NCBI GenBank assembly: GCA_037447655.1 | Contig: JBBHKE010000140.1 | Coordinates: forward strand, 268,336 to 332,335 | Length of the DNA stretch: 64,000 nucleotides | Origin: Zygnema cylindricum | Taxonomy: Eukaryota; Streptophyta; Zygnematophyceae; Zygnematales; Zygnemataceae | Direction: 5' to 3' | Part shown: positions 10,741 to 24,057 of the stretch, piece after piece | Numbering within the stretch: the stretch's first letter is position 1 | Layout of the letters: the number at the start of each line of letters is the position of its first letter | Translations under genes and position numbers: made by a program | Notes under the pieces: model-generated | The model's database searches: none | Told to the model about the DNA's origin: nothing | The model's input: the letters and a program-made list of their open reading frames with translations, nothing else

Positions 10741-11265
10741 TAATAAATGCTTAACGCTAATAACAACGAGCGTTGTAATTTTGTACTTTTTCGGTTACGG
10801 GCGGGTACGGTTTGTTGCGAAAAATCGAGTTTCCGTTAACTTTTATTTTCGTAAACGCCGGTCGGTTAATGGTTAACAATTTTGGAGGGTGACATAACCC
10901 CGGTCGGGCGTCGGTTACTCATATTTTGAAAAAAAAAAAACGGTCGGTTTCGGTTATGTAAAATTTTGACTTTTGCGACCTCTGATATATATAAAGCAGG
11001 TTTTGTCAACAATCGATATGTACATCTTTTGGGTGTCCCGATAATCGACGGAGTGTTCTGACGATAACCGATGTATGGATATCGATATCGCTATGTCATC
11101 GATTTCCTTACCGCTTTTCGGTACTCTTCAAGCGTTTTTTTTCTATGACGCCGAGGCTGGGAAAAAATTCCTCAATATGGTGTGCCAAACTGTCTGTACC
11201 GCGATGAATTTATACCAAATGTTTGTCATCGTACCTGGACTACTGTAGCGTGGTACTACTACAGT

Positions 11266-11633
11266 AGTGTTGTGTATCGGGTAAAAACTTATCGCGATAA
11301 AACCGATACCGATAGTTATCGGTTATCGAACGGTCAGGGATACTGATAAATCCGTACATACAGTACGGAACTTATGGTATGGGAATAATGTACGGAGATG
11401 TCGCGGGGGGGAGGGGGGCGGGAGGGGCTTTTGATTTTTTTTTCACAATCCATTCTGTACGAAAGTCATCGCCGATAGTTATCGAACCGGTGTTATCGCG
11501 ATAAAAACAGATAATACTGGTTTTTTGTCGCGATAACACCGATACCGATATATTGTGCCAATATGTCGATTATCAGTAGGCCAAAAAAAGGGGCATATCG
11601 GTTATCGGCAAATGGCTACCGATACACAACACT
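11266..11633. mobile_element. Foldback element, family F, copy 2 (368 bp)
   Basis: Perfect 15-bp inverted ends, AGTGTTGTGTATCGG and CCGATACACAACACT, followed inward by many ATCGCGATAA/ACCGATACCGATA words. It has no coding capacity. A truncated relative lies at 25585-25684. No target duplication could be fixed. Confidence 0.75.
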
Positions 11634-12201
11634 CGTACTACATTACGAACAGACGCTAATATGATACGTCGTACGGACTTAATCGTTGACCTGATAAGTT
11701 AGAGCACTTTCTGTTACGCTTTTGCAAAAGTATATGCATGGCAGCGAAACAGATTATAACATGTTTTTAATGGAATACCGCCCTTCACTTGAAAATTTTA
11801 TTTATATATTTCAGTTGCACTGGTTTCTTTATTTTTAATCGGTTCTGAGATCGGATATCGCAACTCAAAAGGTCAAAGATAGCCAAAAGCGAGAGAGGGG
11901 GAGAGAGGCGGAGGAGAGGGTTTTGACTCAATACTTAATATTTAATAATAACAAATAAAAAGTTTGCTGTCAACTTGTATGTCTATACTTTTCGACATCA
12001 ACTCTTGCGCCAAGTAATAATCACTCTAGTGAAAAGTGTTTCCTGCAGCAAATTAAAGGATAATACTACGGACAGGAATTGATTTGTCGTGGACAAGAAT
12101 TCACAGACTATGCGTTGCAAATTCCATACAGCCACTTCCTTTTTTGGGACTGTGACGATGGCCGTCAAATCATTCTGTGAATATCTTAATCGTTACTTTG
12201 G

Positions 12202-12615
12202 ATGTCCACTGTGTTTTGGCCATGTGAGCAGCCTCATTCGAGAGGAGGGGCCCTGGGAAGCAAACTTCCCTCCCCTTCCCTCCCCCCCCCTCCCCTTGTT
12301 CTCACCACATTTTGCAGTCACTACATTTTATTGTCAGTGCGCATTATATCGCCACATTATTTTATCGTCAGCGTTCACCCGTGGCTGGCTTCACAACATG
12401 TACAAGCTTCTGTACTTCTTCTATCTGAAACTGCGGTCATGGGTTATCAGTGTCTTCCAGATTTCCCTCGTTGTACTTTGTCGTGCTTGGGCGATTTACA
12501 TGCTACATTCAGACTTTTTTTTAGTTATGTTGGGGATTTGTTGGTTGCTTGTTTCGACTTTGTGATTGTTGCTCTTTTGCACATTCTTTCTTATTTGCCC
12601 TTTCCTATGTGTTAG
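12202..12615 (+). CDS. Hypothetical ORF, twin of 5977-6390 (137 aa)
   Basis: Not recognised. It has the same start, stop and length as the block copy 1 ORF. In the segment between a T8 run (T7 in copy 1) and a T3 run (T4 in copy 1) the two proteins are read in different frames, then the frame is restored. That is either selection for the reading frame or coincidence in a non-coding repeat. Confidence 0.25.
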   Translation: MSTVFWPCEQPHSRGGALGSKLPSPSLPPPPLVLTTFCSHYILLSVRIISPHYFIVSVHPWLASQHVQASVLLLSETAVMGYQCLPDFPRCTLSCLGDLHATFRLFFSYVGDLLVACFDFVIVALLHILSYLPFPMC

Positions 12616-13308
12616 TTTCTTTCACTGTGGTTTTCATTGTAGTTTGCATCCTCCCATGTTTCGCCCTTTAATTCCTTCTGTTCCTGCGTCCTCTGATGGC
12701 GTACCATCGAGTTTTCTTAATAAGGCCCAGATGAGTAAAATAAATGTAAAGACCAGGACTCCATGAACATCATGAAATCATGCGCGAAACCACAAGCACG
12801 ATATTGAAACCTATTTATAATTCCTGATGACCTGAAGAACTTCCAATATTAGAAAAGAAACACAAGCTAGATGAAACAGTTTGCTTTAACCAAGGTGGAA
12901 TTGTCTACCTCATGAAGAGTAGCATGCTACAATACACAGAAATGATGAAACAATGATTCATATTAAAGAACAATTTTAAAATAGCGTACAAACTTAATTT
13001 CGTATAGTACATAACGGTACGAAGTACTTGGCTTATATTAGTCGAAATACAAATTGGCACGATATATCTGGTCATGGTGGCTCAGCGGTCCACCAAAAAT
13101 TCACCAGAAAGTTAATTATTTTTCCAATTCTTGAGAAGTGCAGACCATTTTCCCAACCAAAATGGACGCCACATAGTAAGGCCCTCAAATTTGTCATTTG
13201 TCTGATGTGTGGTAACACCACGCTGGGATGGGTTTCTAGTTTCCATGTCAGTTCAAAATACGAGCTGTACATACTAAGTCAACAGTACTACCAGACTTTT
13301 TCTTCCAG

Positions 13309-13418
13309 GTCCAAATGTGCGAAAACAATTGGGAACGCAATATGTGGTTCTGCAACAATAACATATGTGCATATTATGTGGTAACCACATGTAGCAAATT
13401 GTTTACGCACTTTTAAAT
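13309..13418. mobile_element. MITE, family M, copy 4
   Basis: Near-identical twin of 7081-7189, carried by the block duplication: GTCCAAATGTGCGAAAAC at the left, complement of AAAAGTGCGTAAAC at the right. Confidence 0.7.
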
Positions 13419-13866
13419 TATGGATGGAACTGCATTGCCTGGGTAAGGTGTTTTTGCCTGGTAAAGATTATCGTCTGTCGCGTCACAAAGGTTAGAATAT
13501 ATTTCATAGACATGGAAGTATGAAATGGTGACTTTAAAATTTCAACATAATTACAGGTCCCTCTCTTTCTTTCAAGTCATGAGATGGCCAGCTGGCAAAA
13601 TCATCGGATAGGTTCGAGTCGTACGTTTGGAGAAATTGAGAACAATACTGTACCATCCAGCTGTTCATGGGAAATCTCTACCACACTGAAGGTAATGTTA
13701 CTTCATTGAACAGACTTCCAGAGTGTAACACATGAATTGAAATTGGTCCAGGTACCCACAAACAGAAAAAATGTCATTGCAATGACGGTTTAATACCGTT
13801 CTCAGTCCTGAACCTGTAGCATCCTTACCAATTTGTGCTTATGCTAATGATCCACTATGAGCTCCT

Positions 13867-16800
13867 TCACTTGCCCTTTCCAGCCAGAGCAAGCCGGTGA
13901 ACGTGGACACAAGTGGTACTGCAGTATTTATAATTCAATCTATAGAAAGGCGTCATTCGCCCTAGGGATACACCGCAACAGTCACAACATGGAGTTCCTT
14001 TTGGAATGTGTGATTCAGTTATAGGAACAGTTGAGCCACCTGGTAAACGATTCGTTGATGTGTTTCCCACTGCTCCAGGTGGAGGAGGATTGGAACTTGA
14101 GTTTTGCAAGAGATTTTGTGATGCAAGCTTCATCCGAACCTCAGCAGCGGCGGCACGCCTTTCCCGTTCTTCTGCCAGTTTTTGGGCAGCTGTCTCCACC
14201 TATTTGCACCCATAGATATACTAAACTTAGGTCAGCAGTAATCATACTAAGTCTGAGCCTTGTTAAGTCCCAGTATATTATGCATTGCTCCACCTATTTG
14301 CACCCGTAGGTAAGCTGACCTTAAGTCAATAGTAATTTCACAAGTCTGAGCATTTTTAGATATACTGACCTTAGGTCAACAGTAATATTACAAGTCAGAG
14401 CATTTGAAGACACAGTATCATATTGTCAACCCCTCAGACTCAAATCGGTTCAATAATAGATTTCAATTCACTAGAAATTGAGCTTTTTCTGCGTAACATT
14501 TTTAGTGTTCAAACTGGTATACATATACCTTTTTCAGGAAACTGAACTCAGGTACGAACAAGTGTATAGTTACCATTCGTGACACCTATGAAAACATGTC
14601 GGTTTTTTGAGCTTTTCTACGCTTCCAGTTCCCGAATTTCACCCGGGAACAACATTATATACATTGAACTCGGCTAATCCTTGTTTTTAGTCAAAGGGGG
14701 TGGAATGTTGTGGTAGGTCTTCTCATGCCTCACGGCTCAAAACTTTAGCTCTGAATTTAAGTTTCAAGTGTCTCAAATGGAAAGTATTTAGGAGATATAG
14801 AAAAGGCCGAAACCTATCCTTCAATTCCATGGTTTAGCATGTTCTGTGACAAGGGAAAAGCAAAACAAAGAAACTGTCAACAAATAATCAGACAAATCAA
14901 TGAGGAAGAAAGGGCTTCTCATGGGGAGTTGCGAGTAAAAAAAGGCTTCTCATGCAGACCTGTGTCTGTGAAGATGAGGTAGAGGCAGTTCCCCGAGACT
15001 TATTCCCACCAGTGGAGCTTTCAGGAAGCCCCTTAGCATCCATACTTTCTCTTTGAGCCGCACGTAACTTCTCCTGCATAAATTAACATGCGCCCCTTTA
15101 TAACTCGTACTTCTGCGTTCTCCTCCATGCTCCTACTAAAAGAATCTTCTTCACATACAGAAATGTAAATGAGAGACACGTGAAATACAAGTACAAGGAT
15201 CATTCAACTTCAATGACATTCACTTCATTTGTTGAATTTGTTGCATGTTTTGGCTTTATGGCCACATGCCTAAAAAAATTGTGAAGTTTCAAGTCAATAA
15301 CTGGAAAACATGTTCTTGATGCTAAAAACTGCTTTAGTTCTTCAAACTAATCCATGTCCAAAGATCATGGTATATACACTCTAACGGTTCCGAACAGGCA
15401 TGGTACATACAGGTATAGACTCTCATCCCTTTTCATTAAAATATCTTTGGTAACAAAGTCGCTTGTTGCCATACATAATAGCCAATTGGCACAAAAATAA
15501 GTCAATTTAGAAATAATCCTTTTCCAGAATGCGGGAACTCTGTTAAAAGCATAGACACCGCACGCTTCAAAAGAATATTCGCATTTAAAGAACATTCGAC
15601 GAAAATATTCGGCCCATTCGCCTCCATATTTGGCAGTAGGATCAGATGTATGTTAAAAGAATAAAATATAAATTTGAAGGAAAAAAAAAATACAAAATTG
15701 GCAAAACCATCAAGAATATGAAATTGCAGCTAAAAAAAAACTGCAAAAGCAGAATAAAAGCAGGCAACATGAGGAATGCTTTGTTGTTTTAGTACATAAA
15801 TACTAAATAGGTTAATATACAACCATATTGAGTTAAATACTTGTTATTTTACACCGATTTTACATGTTTTAATGTATAATAATTGATAACATACCCTTTG
15901 CGACAACATGTACAGTAATGAACTCGAGCTAGGTACAGTAGGTAGGTGAAAGCTTTGCCGAAAACGACAAAGCAAAAGTTGGAAAACTAATGTGACTTCT
16001 GATGACTAGGACTTCTCTTTTACTGGTGGATGCATTTTCATCCAGAGATGGATGCCCAAAAAAGAATAGGGTACAGTACATACTGCCCTTAACCCGAAAA
16101 CTGTCCCTTTCCATTGGAAACCTTCATCCAACGGTGGCCGCCAAAACATAAGAGGTCCTGAATTCCAAACGTCTACTGCCCTTAACTCTAAACATGTTCC
16201 AAATATTCAGCAGGTTTGAATATTCGAACGCGTCTGGATATTCATCACTTTTTTCCAAAAATGCCGAATACCTGTGACTATGGTTAAAGCATACAAGCAA
16301 GCAATTTAAAATCTCCACTGGCTGTAACGAACCAGCTGTAACCCTCTGTGCGCATCAAACCTTGAACTGTAATTTCCACCCTCCAAACAAAAACGGCAGC
16401 TATTTACCTGTGCACGCTTTTCTGCTCGCCTCTCCTTCTCTCGCGCCCTTCTCTTTGCGTCCTTCTCTGCCTGCAGTTCCATAAAACATAAGGGCATGTA
16501 AGCCATGGCCCAAGAATAGTGACCGCTAAAGAAGCATCAAAGAGGTCCTACCATAATCGCATTGGCTCTCACCCATCTTGAAACGTCAAGTTTGTCATTA
16601 ACTACCACAAGCAGACAGGTTACATTCAGAAGTGGCTCCAGGAGTCATTCCGTCAAGCTTGCCTAACAAGCAGCAGAACTTAAAGAGAGAACCTAATTTC
16701 AAAAATAGATTCTTCCCAAGCATGAATGGCCCCCAACTATATAGCTGCTTTGCCTTAACGAACGTGAAAGCCTTCAATATCATAAATCAGCTGACCTTCT

Positions 16801-19800
16801 TGCTCGCCTGGATAGCTTCAAGCTCAGGTGTGAGAGCGCTAGGAACTCCAGCAGCTTGCCAGTTCCAGCAATCGACATTTTCTGCCATGTATCTACGAAA
16901 GGCGTTACGTGTCTCTTTGTCACTTGCCAAGGCATAAGGTGTCCGTCCACGGTCATCCCGCAGAGTGGGATCAGCTCCATTCTCCAGCAATGCACTGACA
17001 CGCTGCACATCTCCTGCCAAACAAGTCAAGAAAAAGATCAGAAGTCATTAACATCAATTCCACAACTGTAAATAAACCTACCTTCGCTAACAATTGTACT
17101 AGAATCAGTGTAGATAACAAAAGAACATCATACTTTTCTTCCAAATAAACGAAGTGAGAACATTTTAACTGGGATTACCAAATTGAACTCCCAAAAATGG
17201 GGGAAAAAGCATAAAAGGTGACCTGTCTTTTACTGTTTTAATCTGTATTATTGTGTATACTGAGCTGAGAATACAAAGTCTCATTGAAAAGATTCTTCAG
17301 AATTTGTGATGTTTTAAACAAAAAACAATAATCAGCTTTGCAATGCAATTCTGCATACACCCTTCAAGACAAACACCAAAGGTTGGGCTCCATGGGCCAG
17401 TTTGCCCGTCAAAAATGCTTGTTTTGAAAAATGACATTTATTGGTTAAGTTGGCAATTATCGCTTATTTTGTTGCTCGATAATTTGATATACGAATATCA
17501 CGATTAATTGAGCGTGAATTCCCTCGACATACGACACTAGTTAACACACTACACCACTAACAGTGCAGATCCTAGGACTAGCTCCTATTTATTGAATCCT
17601 TTTCAAATCCATTACAATCACCATGACCATTTCAAACAAGATACCTGGTTATGGCAAACAATATTTAAAATTGAGGTTTTACAACAAAGAAGGGATAACT
17701 CCAACTGTATTATACTAGTAAAGCACACCGCCCATGACTATTAGAGTGAAGGTAGTATCAGCGTTAAAGCCAAATTAACAGTATTGATACTCATTTAGTG
17801 CAACGAAACATGGCCGATTAGAATCCACTCCCTAAAATAATGATGTTTTTTTTGGTCAAAAAAAGTCCTGACCGAATTAATGTTATTAACACTAATATCT
17901 AATGGTCCAATTACAAAAAGTATGGATAATGCAAGATTGAAACGCAATGAGGTTTTATTCCCCGTCGACAGTCATTGTTCATTGTCTGCTGTCCGCTACC
18001 TTCCCTCACACGGTTACAAGAATCAAAACCAAGGCCCAACTTCTGACTTTTAGATGAATTGAATGCCCGGTTCTGAAAACCATTCAAAACCCTTCATAAT
18101 GTAGCAATATTTAGAAAAAAAGATACGCATGGTGTATCGTTATTGATGTATTTTTTTACCACTGTCAAACCAAACTATAACAGTATGATCGCCTTAAATA
18201 ACTCTGTGCTAAACATATGACATGGCATAAAAATGAACACTTCTGTCACTAAGATTTCTGACAGTTTTCATTTTAGAAAAAAGATAAACATACTATTTCA
18301 GTTCATATGCAAGAGGCGTTTCCGTACAGACACGTCTCGAAATGTGACGCAACTCAATTTGTCCATCGCCGCAGAAAAAAAAAGTCCTGGAAATTTTGCT
18401 TTGTTTTTGGTCCGTCTAAGTTATAAAAATAACAAAGTTGAACCAGGATACCTTAGTTGTCATGCTAGGATGTCTGCTATTCTAAAAAGCATATCAGAGA
18501 GTTCTGTGTGTGTTCCTCTCGAGAAAAACCATTCACTTATCATGATGTTGGACTTGAAACCAATAAATGCTTCATGATGCAGGATAGATGCAGATCTGCT
18601 ACCAGCAACCATTAAAAAAAATAAAAAATAACATAATGGAAAATTCTATGTCAGGGATGCTAGGTACAAACTATTCTGGTGCTATTTATACGTTTTATGA
18701 TAAAATAGTATTGTTCTTGCTACTTCATAGGAATTGTTGCTGCCACTCTTGAGCGGCTAATGGCACAAACTCTTAAATGTGGCCTTATTTGATCTTCCTG
18801 TGCTTTCCGACTTAAAATCAAATTGACAGCTGTATTGGCATACATACTGCAGAGTGCACCAAGAATCTAAGAACGTTAAAATCTCTTCTTAACTGTGAGA
18901 TCAGCATTCGGCATTGATAAGGTCTTACAAAAGCATCTGAATAACATAAAGGGTCGAGCATCGTCAATCAAAAACCACAATATCTCATAGAGGTAGGTAT
19001 TCTAACCACAATATATCATAGAGATATGTATTCTCTAAGAAGGTCTGGAAAAAAAAAGGTATTTTGTTCCCAAGTCTTACCAGCTAAGGAGGCATCATGT
19101 AGCTCAGTCCTGACGCCTGGCCGCTCTGCCTTCCTTCCATCTACGCTGTTGGAGCTGTCCATTGGACTGCCAAGGTCATCAGTTGTCACTAGTGTTTCCA
19201 CATCTCCAGCTTCTGTTACTGATTCTCCCTTCTTGCTAGCAGCCAGTTCCTCTACTGCCACAGTTACTTTCAATTGGTCATCACTGACTCTCGGTAAACC
19301 ATTTTCCTCCAGGTGGCTTTTTTTTTCGAGCTTTTCTGCCTCTTCTGGACTATCTTCATACTCAATAGAACCAAGTGTCATCAGTACACGGATAGCTTCC
19401 TTAAATGTAGGGCGCCGGACAGACATCGGAATCCGACGAACTCGGGAATCGTCACGCCGTATAGGTGGCGGATCACCAGCAAACAGCAGTTTACTATTTA
19501 CCGATGGAGCATACACAAAGATCAAGGCAGCTGATTCAAGATATGGTTTCCAAGAGGCCAGGAGTTCCTTGGTTTCCTGCAAATCGCAAGGTAGCGATGA
19601 GCATTGCACAAGCCTCTTGCTTCAGCAATTTTGCTAGAGTTGATGACTAAGATGATGAGCATACACTTTTACACATACAAAAAAACAGTATCCACAGCCT
19701 GATTTGATGAGAAAATTAAATGATAAACCTTATTCGAATCAAGGAAGGGTGCCCAGTACCTCTGGCGAATTTATCCCCACTCACGCACCTTCTCTAAAGC

Positions 19801-22800
19801 CATCTCGTTGTAACGCCTCAGACTTGATCCTGCCGATTTTGGTGCTCGCCCTGTAGCATCCCTAGTCGACTGCCGGCCACCTGCCTTGGCACGCACTACA
19901 TACCTGAGCAAGCACATGCACTGTTTAGATAACAAATATGGCGTGCACGAGCATATTAAAGGAAGCTCAGGACAGTCTAACTACAAATTACAGGCTCGGT
20001 GTTCACAAATCAAGCTCAGCTGTATCTAGATCTTAACACTAGAGTTTCTCAATGAGTGAAAGAACAACAAAAAAATACATTCATCCCATATGCTTTACAG
20101 TTGCACATGATATCATATGACCGGACTAGATGGTCATACAAAGTGTATTGAGCAAGGTTTACGCTTTCACAATAGACCGTACAGAATACAATGTTAACAT
20201 GAAGAATTAACCCTGATGCGTGTGCTATAGGTACACAACATGTCTTTGGTTTATAGTTTTTTTCGCTACATAAAACCTCCAGCATATTACAACATCTATG
20301 CTGTGATTTCAGCACACGTTTCTGAATTTCTTATCTTGTGAGTGTCACAATTACACCTGATGATAACCGAGATAGGCAGACACCTCCAACTGACACAATA
20401 GGCGGCAACATACACATTTTACTGACAAAACAACGTTGATTTTCCTCTTTTTTTTGTTTTTCCCGTTCCACAGTCTTGCTATTGACGACGCCACCAACTG
20501 CATACTGAATACTAAATAATCACAACACACTGACAACATCACTACATTCCCATACAGCATGGTCTTGAGAAGCCGCCCACACCAAATATCGCAGAGGGTG
20601 TCACGATATTCAACTCTACTACACCGCGAATAGAAATTTAGAGTTATGTACGCTAATTCCGTCACCCCAAATTTTGACTCTATCACCATAAATAGAGTAC
20701 ATTATTCTAAATTATTCTTTACATTATTTAAGGTACTTTTTAAATGAGCATTAATAACTCTAATACAGTGCCGTTTTAAATAGTGTGGTGTACGGTCGGT
20801 GTCTGACTGTGCAAAAGTGTACTTTATTAAGTAAAAAAGTACAAACAATGATTTAGTACAGGCCGTTTTCATGTAACTGCGTTTTAACAAACCGCGTAAT
20901 GCAAACGTCATAATGACGTGAAACTGTACGTTTTGTCAGATTCTGTACTTGTAGTCTCCATATGCAGCTGAGACGAGATCAGCTCCGATCCATACAAACA
21001 AAAAGGTTTGGAATTTCGATAAAAACAGTCTCAGCATGCCTAGTCATACAGATTGAATTCACTAAGCTGACACAAGTCAGAATGCGAAGACCACAGGTTG
21101 CATTTATGGATCATTTCTGACCATGGATTGAAAAATTGAAACAAAAGCGAAACAACTGGCAACCAAATTAATTTAATATACGATTTCTCCAAAAGACTAA
21201 AAACTATATGTCAAAGGTGACTGTTTTCCCCTGGTAACACATAACAGAATACATATTTGAGAGTAAACTGCACATTTTTCATTACTTCTGTATCAATTTG
21301 AGAGTTCTTTTGGTGCCCAAGTTTACCAAGCGAAAACTTTAGCCAAAAAAATATCATTATCAGCTTTGATCCTATATCAACAACAAGTCCAGCCTCAAAC
21401 TTTACAAGCATTCAATCTTCCATTTTAAAAACTGAGAAGCACTAGATAGCCAAAACATACATGCGGTAACTATAAAATGTCCAAATCTCTGTAAGAACTC
21501 AAGAAAGCTTAATTGAACATCACAGCAATATGTGGCCTGTATCCAAGAACCCCAGGTACCTGTGAAATGTCTGATGTGCAAGCACAGAGCCCCCACGGCT
21601 GTCCACCACCACTCCAGCAAAGTGGCCACCAGCACACAGAAGCACGACCCAAGGCGCATAACTTTTCACCATCAGTTTAAGAGAACTAAAAATAGCCTCA
21701 TGTGAACCGTCTTGAAGTTCATCTGCACTCCCCGAACACAAAATTGGTACTTATGAGAACGGTACAGAAACACAGGCATCCTGACCCCATCTTCTCTTCT
21801 GGATCAGCAGTACTGTCAATCCTTTCTTTCCCCTCTAGGTAATCCCAACTACCTCTAACTTGCACAAGTAAACAAAAAAAAGGCAAATTCACAAAAGAAA
21901 GAAATTGTTGTGCCATAAATTCACAAAATAGACTTAACACTAATGAATGAGCAACAGAATATTCAAAAAGCTGCTCTTGAACTATTGTTTATGCTTTCAT
22001 CACACAGAATAACCATGACTGCAGACATGATATCCAAACAACATGCGCCATTCCAACCATTTTATGTCCTTTCGCCAAAAAACTAGTAGACAAATTTACA
22101 ACGTTACCATCGTGTGTGTTGGATCACTACCTGCTATACATAAAAAAATTGAAACTAGTATTCTTTTGCAAACTATTTAGCCTTTACCATCAAAAGTCTA
22201 AGAAACAGCAGACTCGAACTTAAGGACTTTATAAACCAAAGCATACTTCAAAGGAATCCCTGTCTGTCCTGCTTTCCTGAATTTTACACAAAATGACAAC
22301 AGGTAGTGCGTCTGCATTTGATACCCCAAGGACAAAGTAGAAAGCATAGTTTACAAAAGCTGCAGCAGGAAGGCATGCTAATCGCAATCGTAGAATGTGT
22401 GAAAACAATTGGAAAGGTTATCTGCAGTTACCCCATACTTTTTCAAATATAATACGCATAAAGTAAGTTGTCACCAGAGTACAGGGTCACCACATATAGC
22501 GCTTCCAATATTTTTTGCAAATTTAAGCTATGATCACAACATCTGTTGCTCATTAGGAAGCCAACCTGTTGCCAGCACCTGCCACACTGCCAGACGAATC
22601 CCCGTGCTCTTCAGCATTAGCCACAGTTTCGGGCTTGAATGCCTGACCTCCCGCCTTGACTCTCTGTTGGCCTCATCATCATCGGAACCTGATATGCTTG
22701 AGACATCACTGGTTCCTTTCCCCTCAAGTGATCCATCTGCCAGCAAGGCTTCAAATTCCACCTCTGAGAAAGGATGTTTTTTATATGTCCGTCGCTTCAC

Positions 22801-23787
22801 CTGCATTGCAGGAATTCAAATGAAAACCCTGCAGTGGAATACAGACAAAAGCAGGCACATCACCAAGATTACCAACTGAGACATCTTTTGAAGAGAAAAA
22901 GGAGACTCATGATTGTGCTCCTTCTGCTCAAGAGATACATTGGTACACCCAAGCAACACAATCCTGTATATTCCCTACTGAAACAATATTTACCGCGTAA
23001 GTAAAACCAAGGCATTTAAGTGGTGTCAGCCAGACATGAAAAACTGGGAGAGTGTTACACTCGATCATAAATAGCGTACATGAATCCTAAATTCAAAAAC
23101 CGATACATGATGTTTGCACAACAAGGCAGCATGGAACTCTTTGCAAAGCAAAAAAAAAAACTGCAGAGAGACAGTGACAGCAGAGACTGAAGGGCTTGGA
23201 GTCTAACCTAGGGTATCCAACAATGTTCTGAGACGGGCGAATTGCCAATTGCCAGATACCCCATTCAACATTCAAAAATAAAACTAACAAAATTTTAGAA
23301 AAAAAAAATCAAAAAAAAATGTCCAAAAATAACATCCAAACGGGATTCTTAGTTTTTAGACAAGATAAAACCTGGCAAAAAGGTAAAATACATTGGGTAA
23401 CTGTAGTAGAAGAAAAAAAAAAAAAAAAATCCTTACGTTCATTCGGTGCCAATCCGACTTGAAATGATACCGCTGCTCTTGTAAAGATAGGAAGGCGACA
23501 CCGCAAGTGTGACAGGAAAGTCCAACTACAAGACTGGTAGATGCCATAGATTGGAGCTCTGCAACCTCATCTTCCTCCTTGTTGTCACTTCTCACTTGTG
23601 GAGCATCTTCGCCTTCTCTGTTAATTCCAGACCATTCTCCCTGCGATTGCTCAGAAACAGCATTGTTGCAAAGAGTCACTTGATCAAAAAAGGATTCATG
23701 GCAGTTGAATATGGAAAGAGGTCTTCCATCAACTAAGCTTCCCTTGCCTGCAAGAGTCCTTTCTTTCCTCGACACCGAAGGAGCCAT
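13867..23787 (-). CDS. ANKZF1: ANKZF1/Vms1-type peptidyl-tRNA hydrolase of ribosome quality control (9 exons, 695 aa)
   Basis: Exons on the minus strand: 23787-23437, 22800-22566, 21722-21560, 19903-19789, 19576-19081, 17013-16796, 16470-16408, 15073-14960, 14199-13867. All introns are GT-AG and phases agree, giving 2088 nt with stop. Domains in order: C2H2 finger (C92, C95, H108, H114); Vms1-like release factor domain about 130-330 with [14 protein letters not shown] and the catalytic GGRQ (Q261); ankyrin segment from 454 ([19 protein letters not shown]); basic coiled coil ([15 protein letters not shown]); a VCP-interacting motif fitting RX5AAX2R exactly ([11 protein letters not shown], 597-607); and a treble clef with CxxC...CxxxC near 656-682. 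Family knowledge: Vms1/ANKZF1 acts with p97/Cdc48 on 60S subunits, cleaving the peptidyl-tRNA bond of stalled chains. Human ANKZF1 is of similar length (726 aa). All key residues are present, so the gene looks functional. Introns hold a family M MITE and a family A fragment. Confidence 0.93.
17014..19080 (-). other. Intron 5 of ANKZF1, longest non-transposon intron
   Basis: Lies between exon 5 (ends 19081, donor GTAAGA) and exon 6 (starts 17013, acceptor TTTGGCAG). I see no nested gene or clear transposon end in it. The small plus-strand ORF at 18233-18577 has no recognisable domain. Confidence 0.6.
20622..20950. mobile_element. Family A element, copy 4, right part missing (intron 3 of ANKZF1)
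   Basis: Starts TA|CACCGCGAATAG and follows copy 3 through TTTAAATAGTGTGG and the ACGTCATAATGACGT palindrome, then breaks off near 20950 without a right inverted repeat. Confidence 0.65.
22393..22528. mobile_element. MITE, family M, copy 5 (intron 2 of ANKZF1)
   Basis: Flanked by TA at 22391-22392 and 22529-22530. The left end GAATGTGTGAAAACAATTGG pairs with the right-end complement GCTTAAATTTGCAAAAAA...TTGG. The middle has diverged most among the five copies. It sits 38 bp from exon 2. Confidence 0.65.
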
Positions 23788-24057
23788 CGCGGACTGTTAC
23801 TGGAGCCTTTCAAATCAGCTTTTTACCTAGATGACTTAACCATTGCGTTCTCAGAATTTTATTTTTTTTTGTCTTAAAGAAATATGATGAAAACTTGAAG
23901 CCATCTCGGAATCACAGGGAGATTATCCACACTAAAACTCAGCATAAAGTGCAGTTCCATCTCTGTGTACAGCCTGTTGCGTTTGTGATCCAGCGGCATC
24001 TTGACGTCAGATTACCATGCGGAGGAATACTTCGGAGATGTACGGCACATTACAGTA

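Larger units (their letters stand above)
7408..10984 (+). mobile_element. hAT DNA transposon, core-deleted, with nested insertions
   Basis: Left end TAGAGGTCGCAAACGG at 7408 and right end TTTTGCGACCTCTG at 10984 are inverted repeats of the hAT type (consensus CAGAGGTCGCAAA). Subterminal regions rich in CCGAAACCG/ACCGACCG match both ends of the short element at 25740-26613. A transposase remnant lies at 8563-9907. Two family A elements are inserted inside, at 7911-8388 and 10191-10740. The sequence 7389-7408 to the left is the complement of a hAT end, so the left border is not a simple target site. Confidence 0.85.
10988..13434 (+). repeat. 2.4-kb duplicated block, copy 2
   Basis: Direct-orientation copy of 4895-7206, ending at the same GGATGGAACTGCA and starting 3-4 bases right of the hAT end. 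It is longer mainly because its foldback element (11266-11633) is better preserved. Its right end lies 432 bp from the ANKZF1 stop codon. Confidence 0.8.

Noticed and set aside
4895-13434. The 2.3-kb blocks as LTRs of one large retrotransposon
   Set aside because: No primer-binding site, no retroviral-type proteins between them, and the interior is a hAT element with its own ends. The final CA is not enough.
19026-19637. 203-codon plus-strand ORF
   Set aside because: Antisense shadow of ANKZF1 exon 5, which has clear family motifs on the minus strand.
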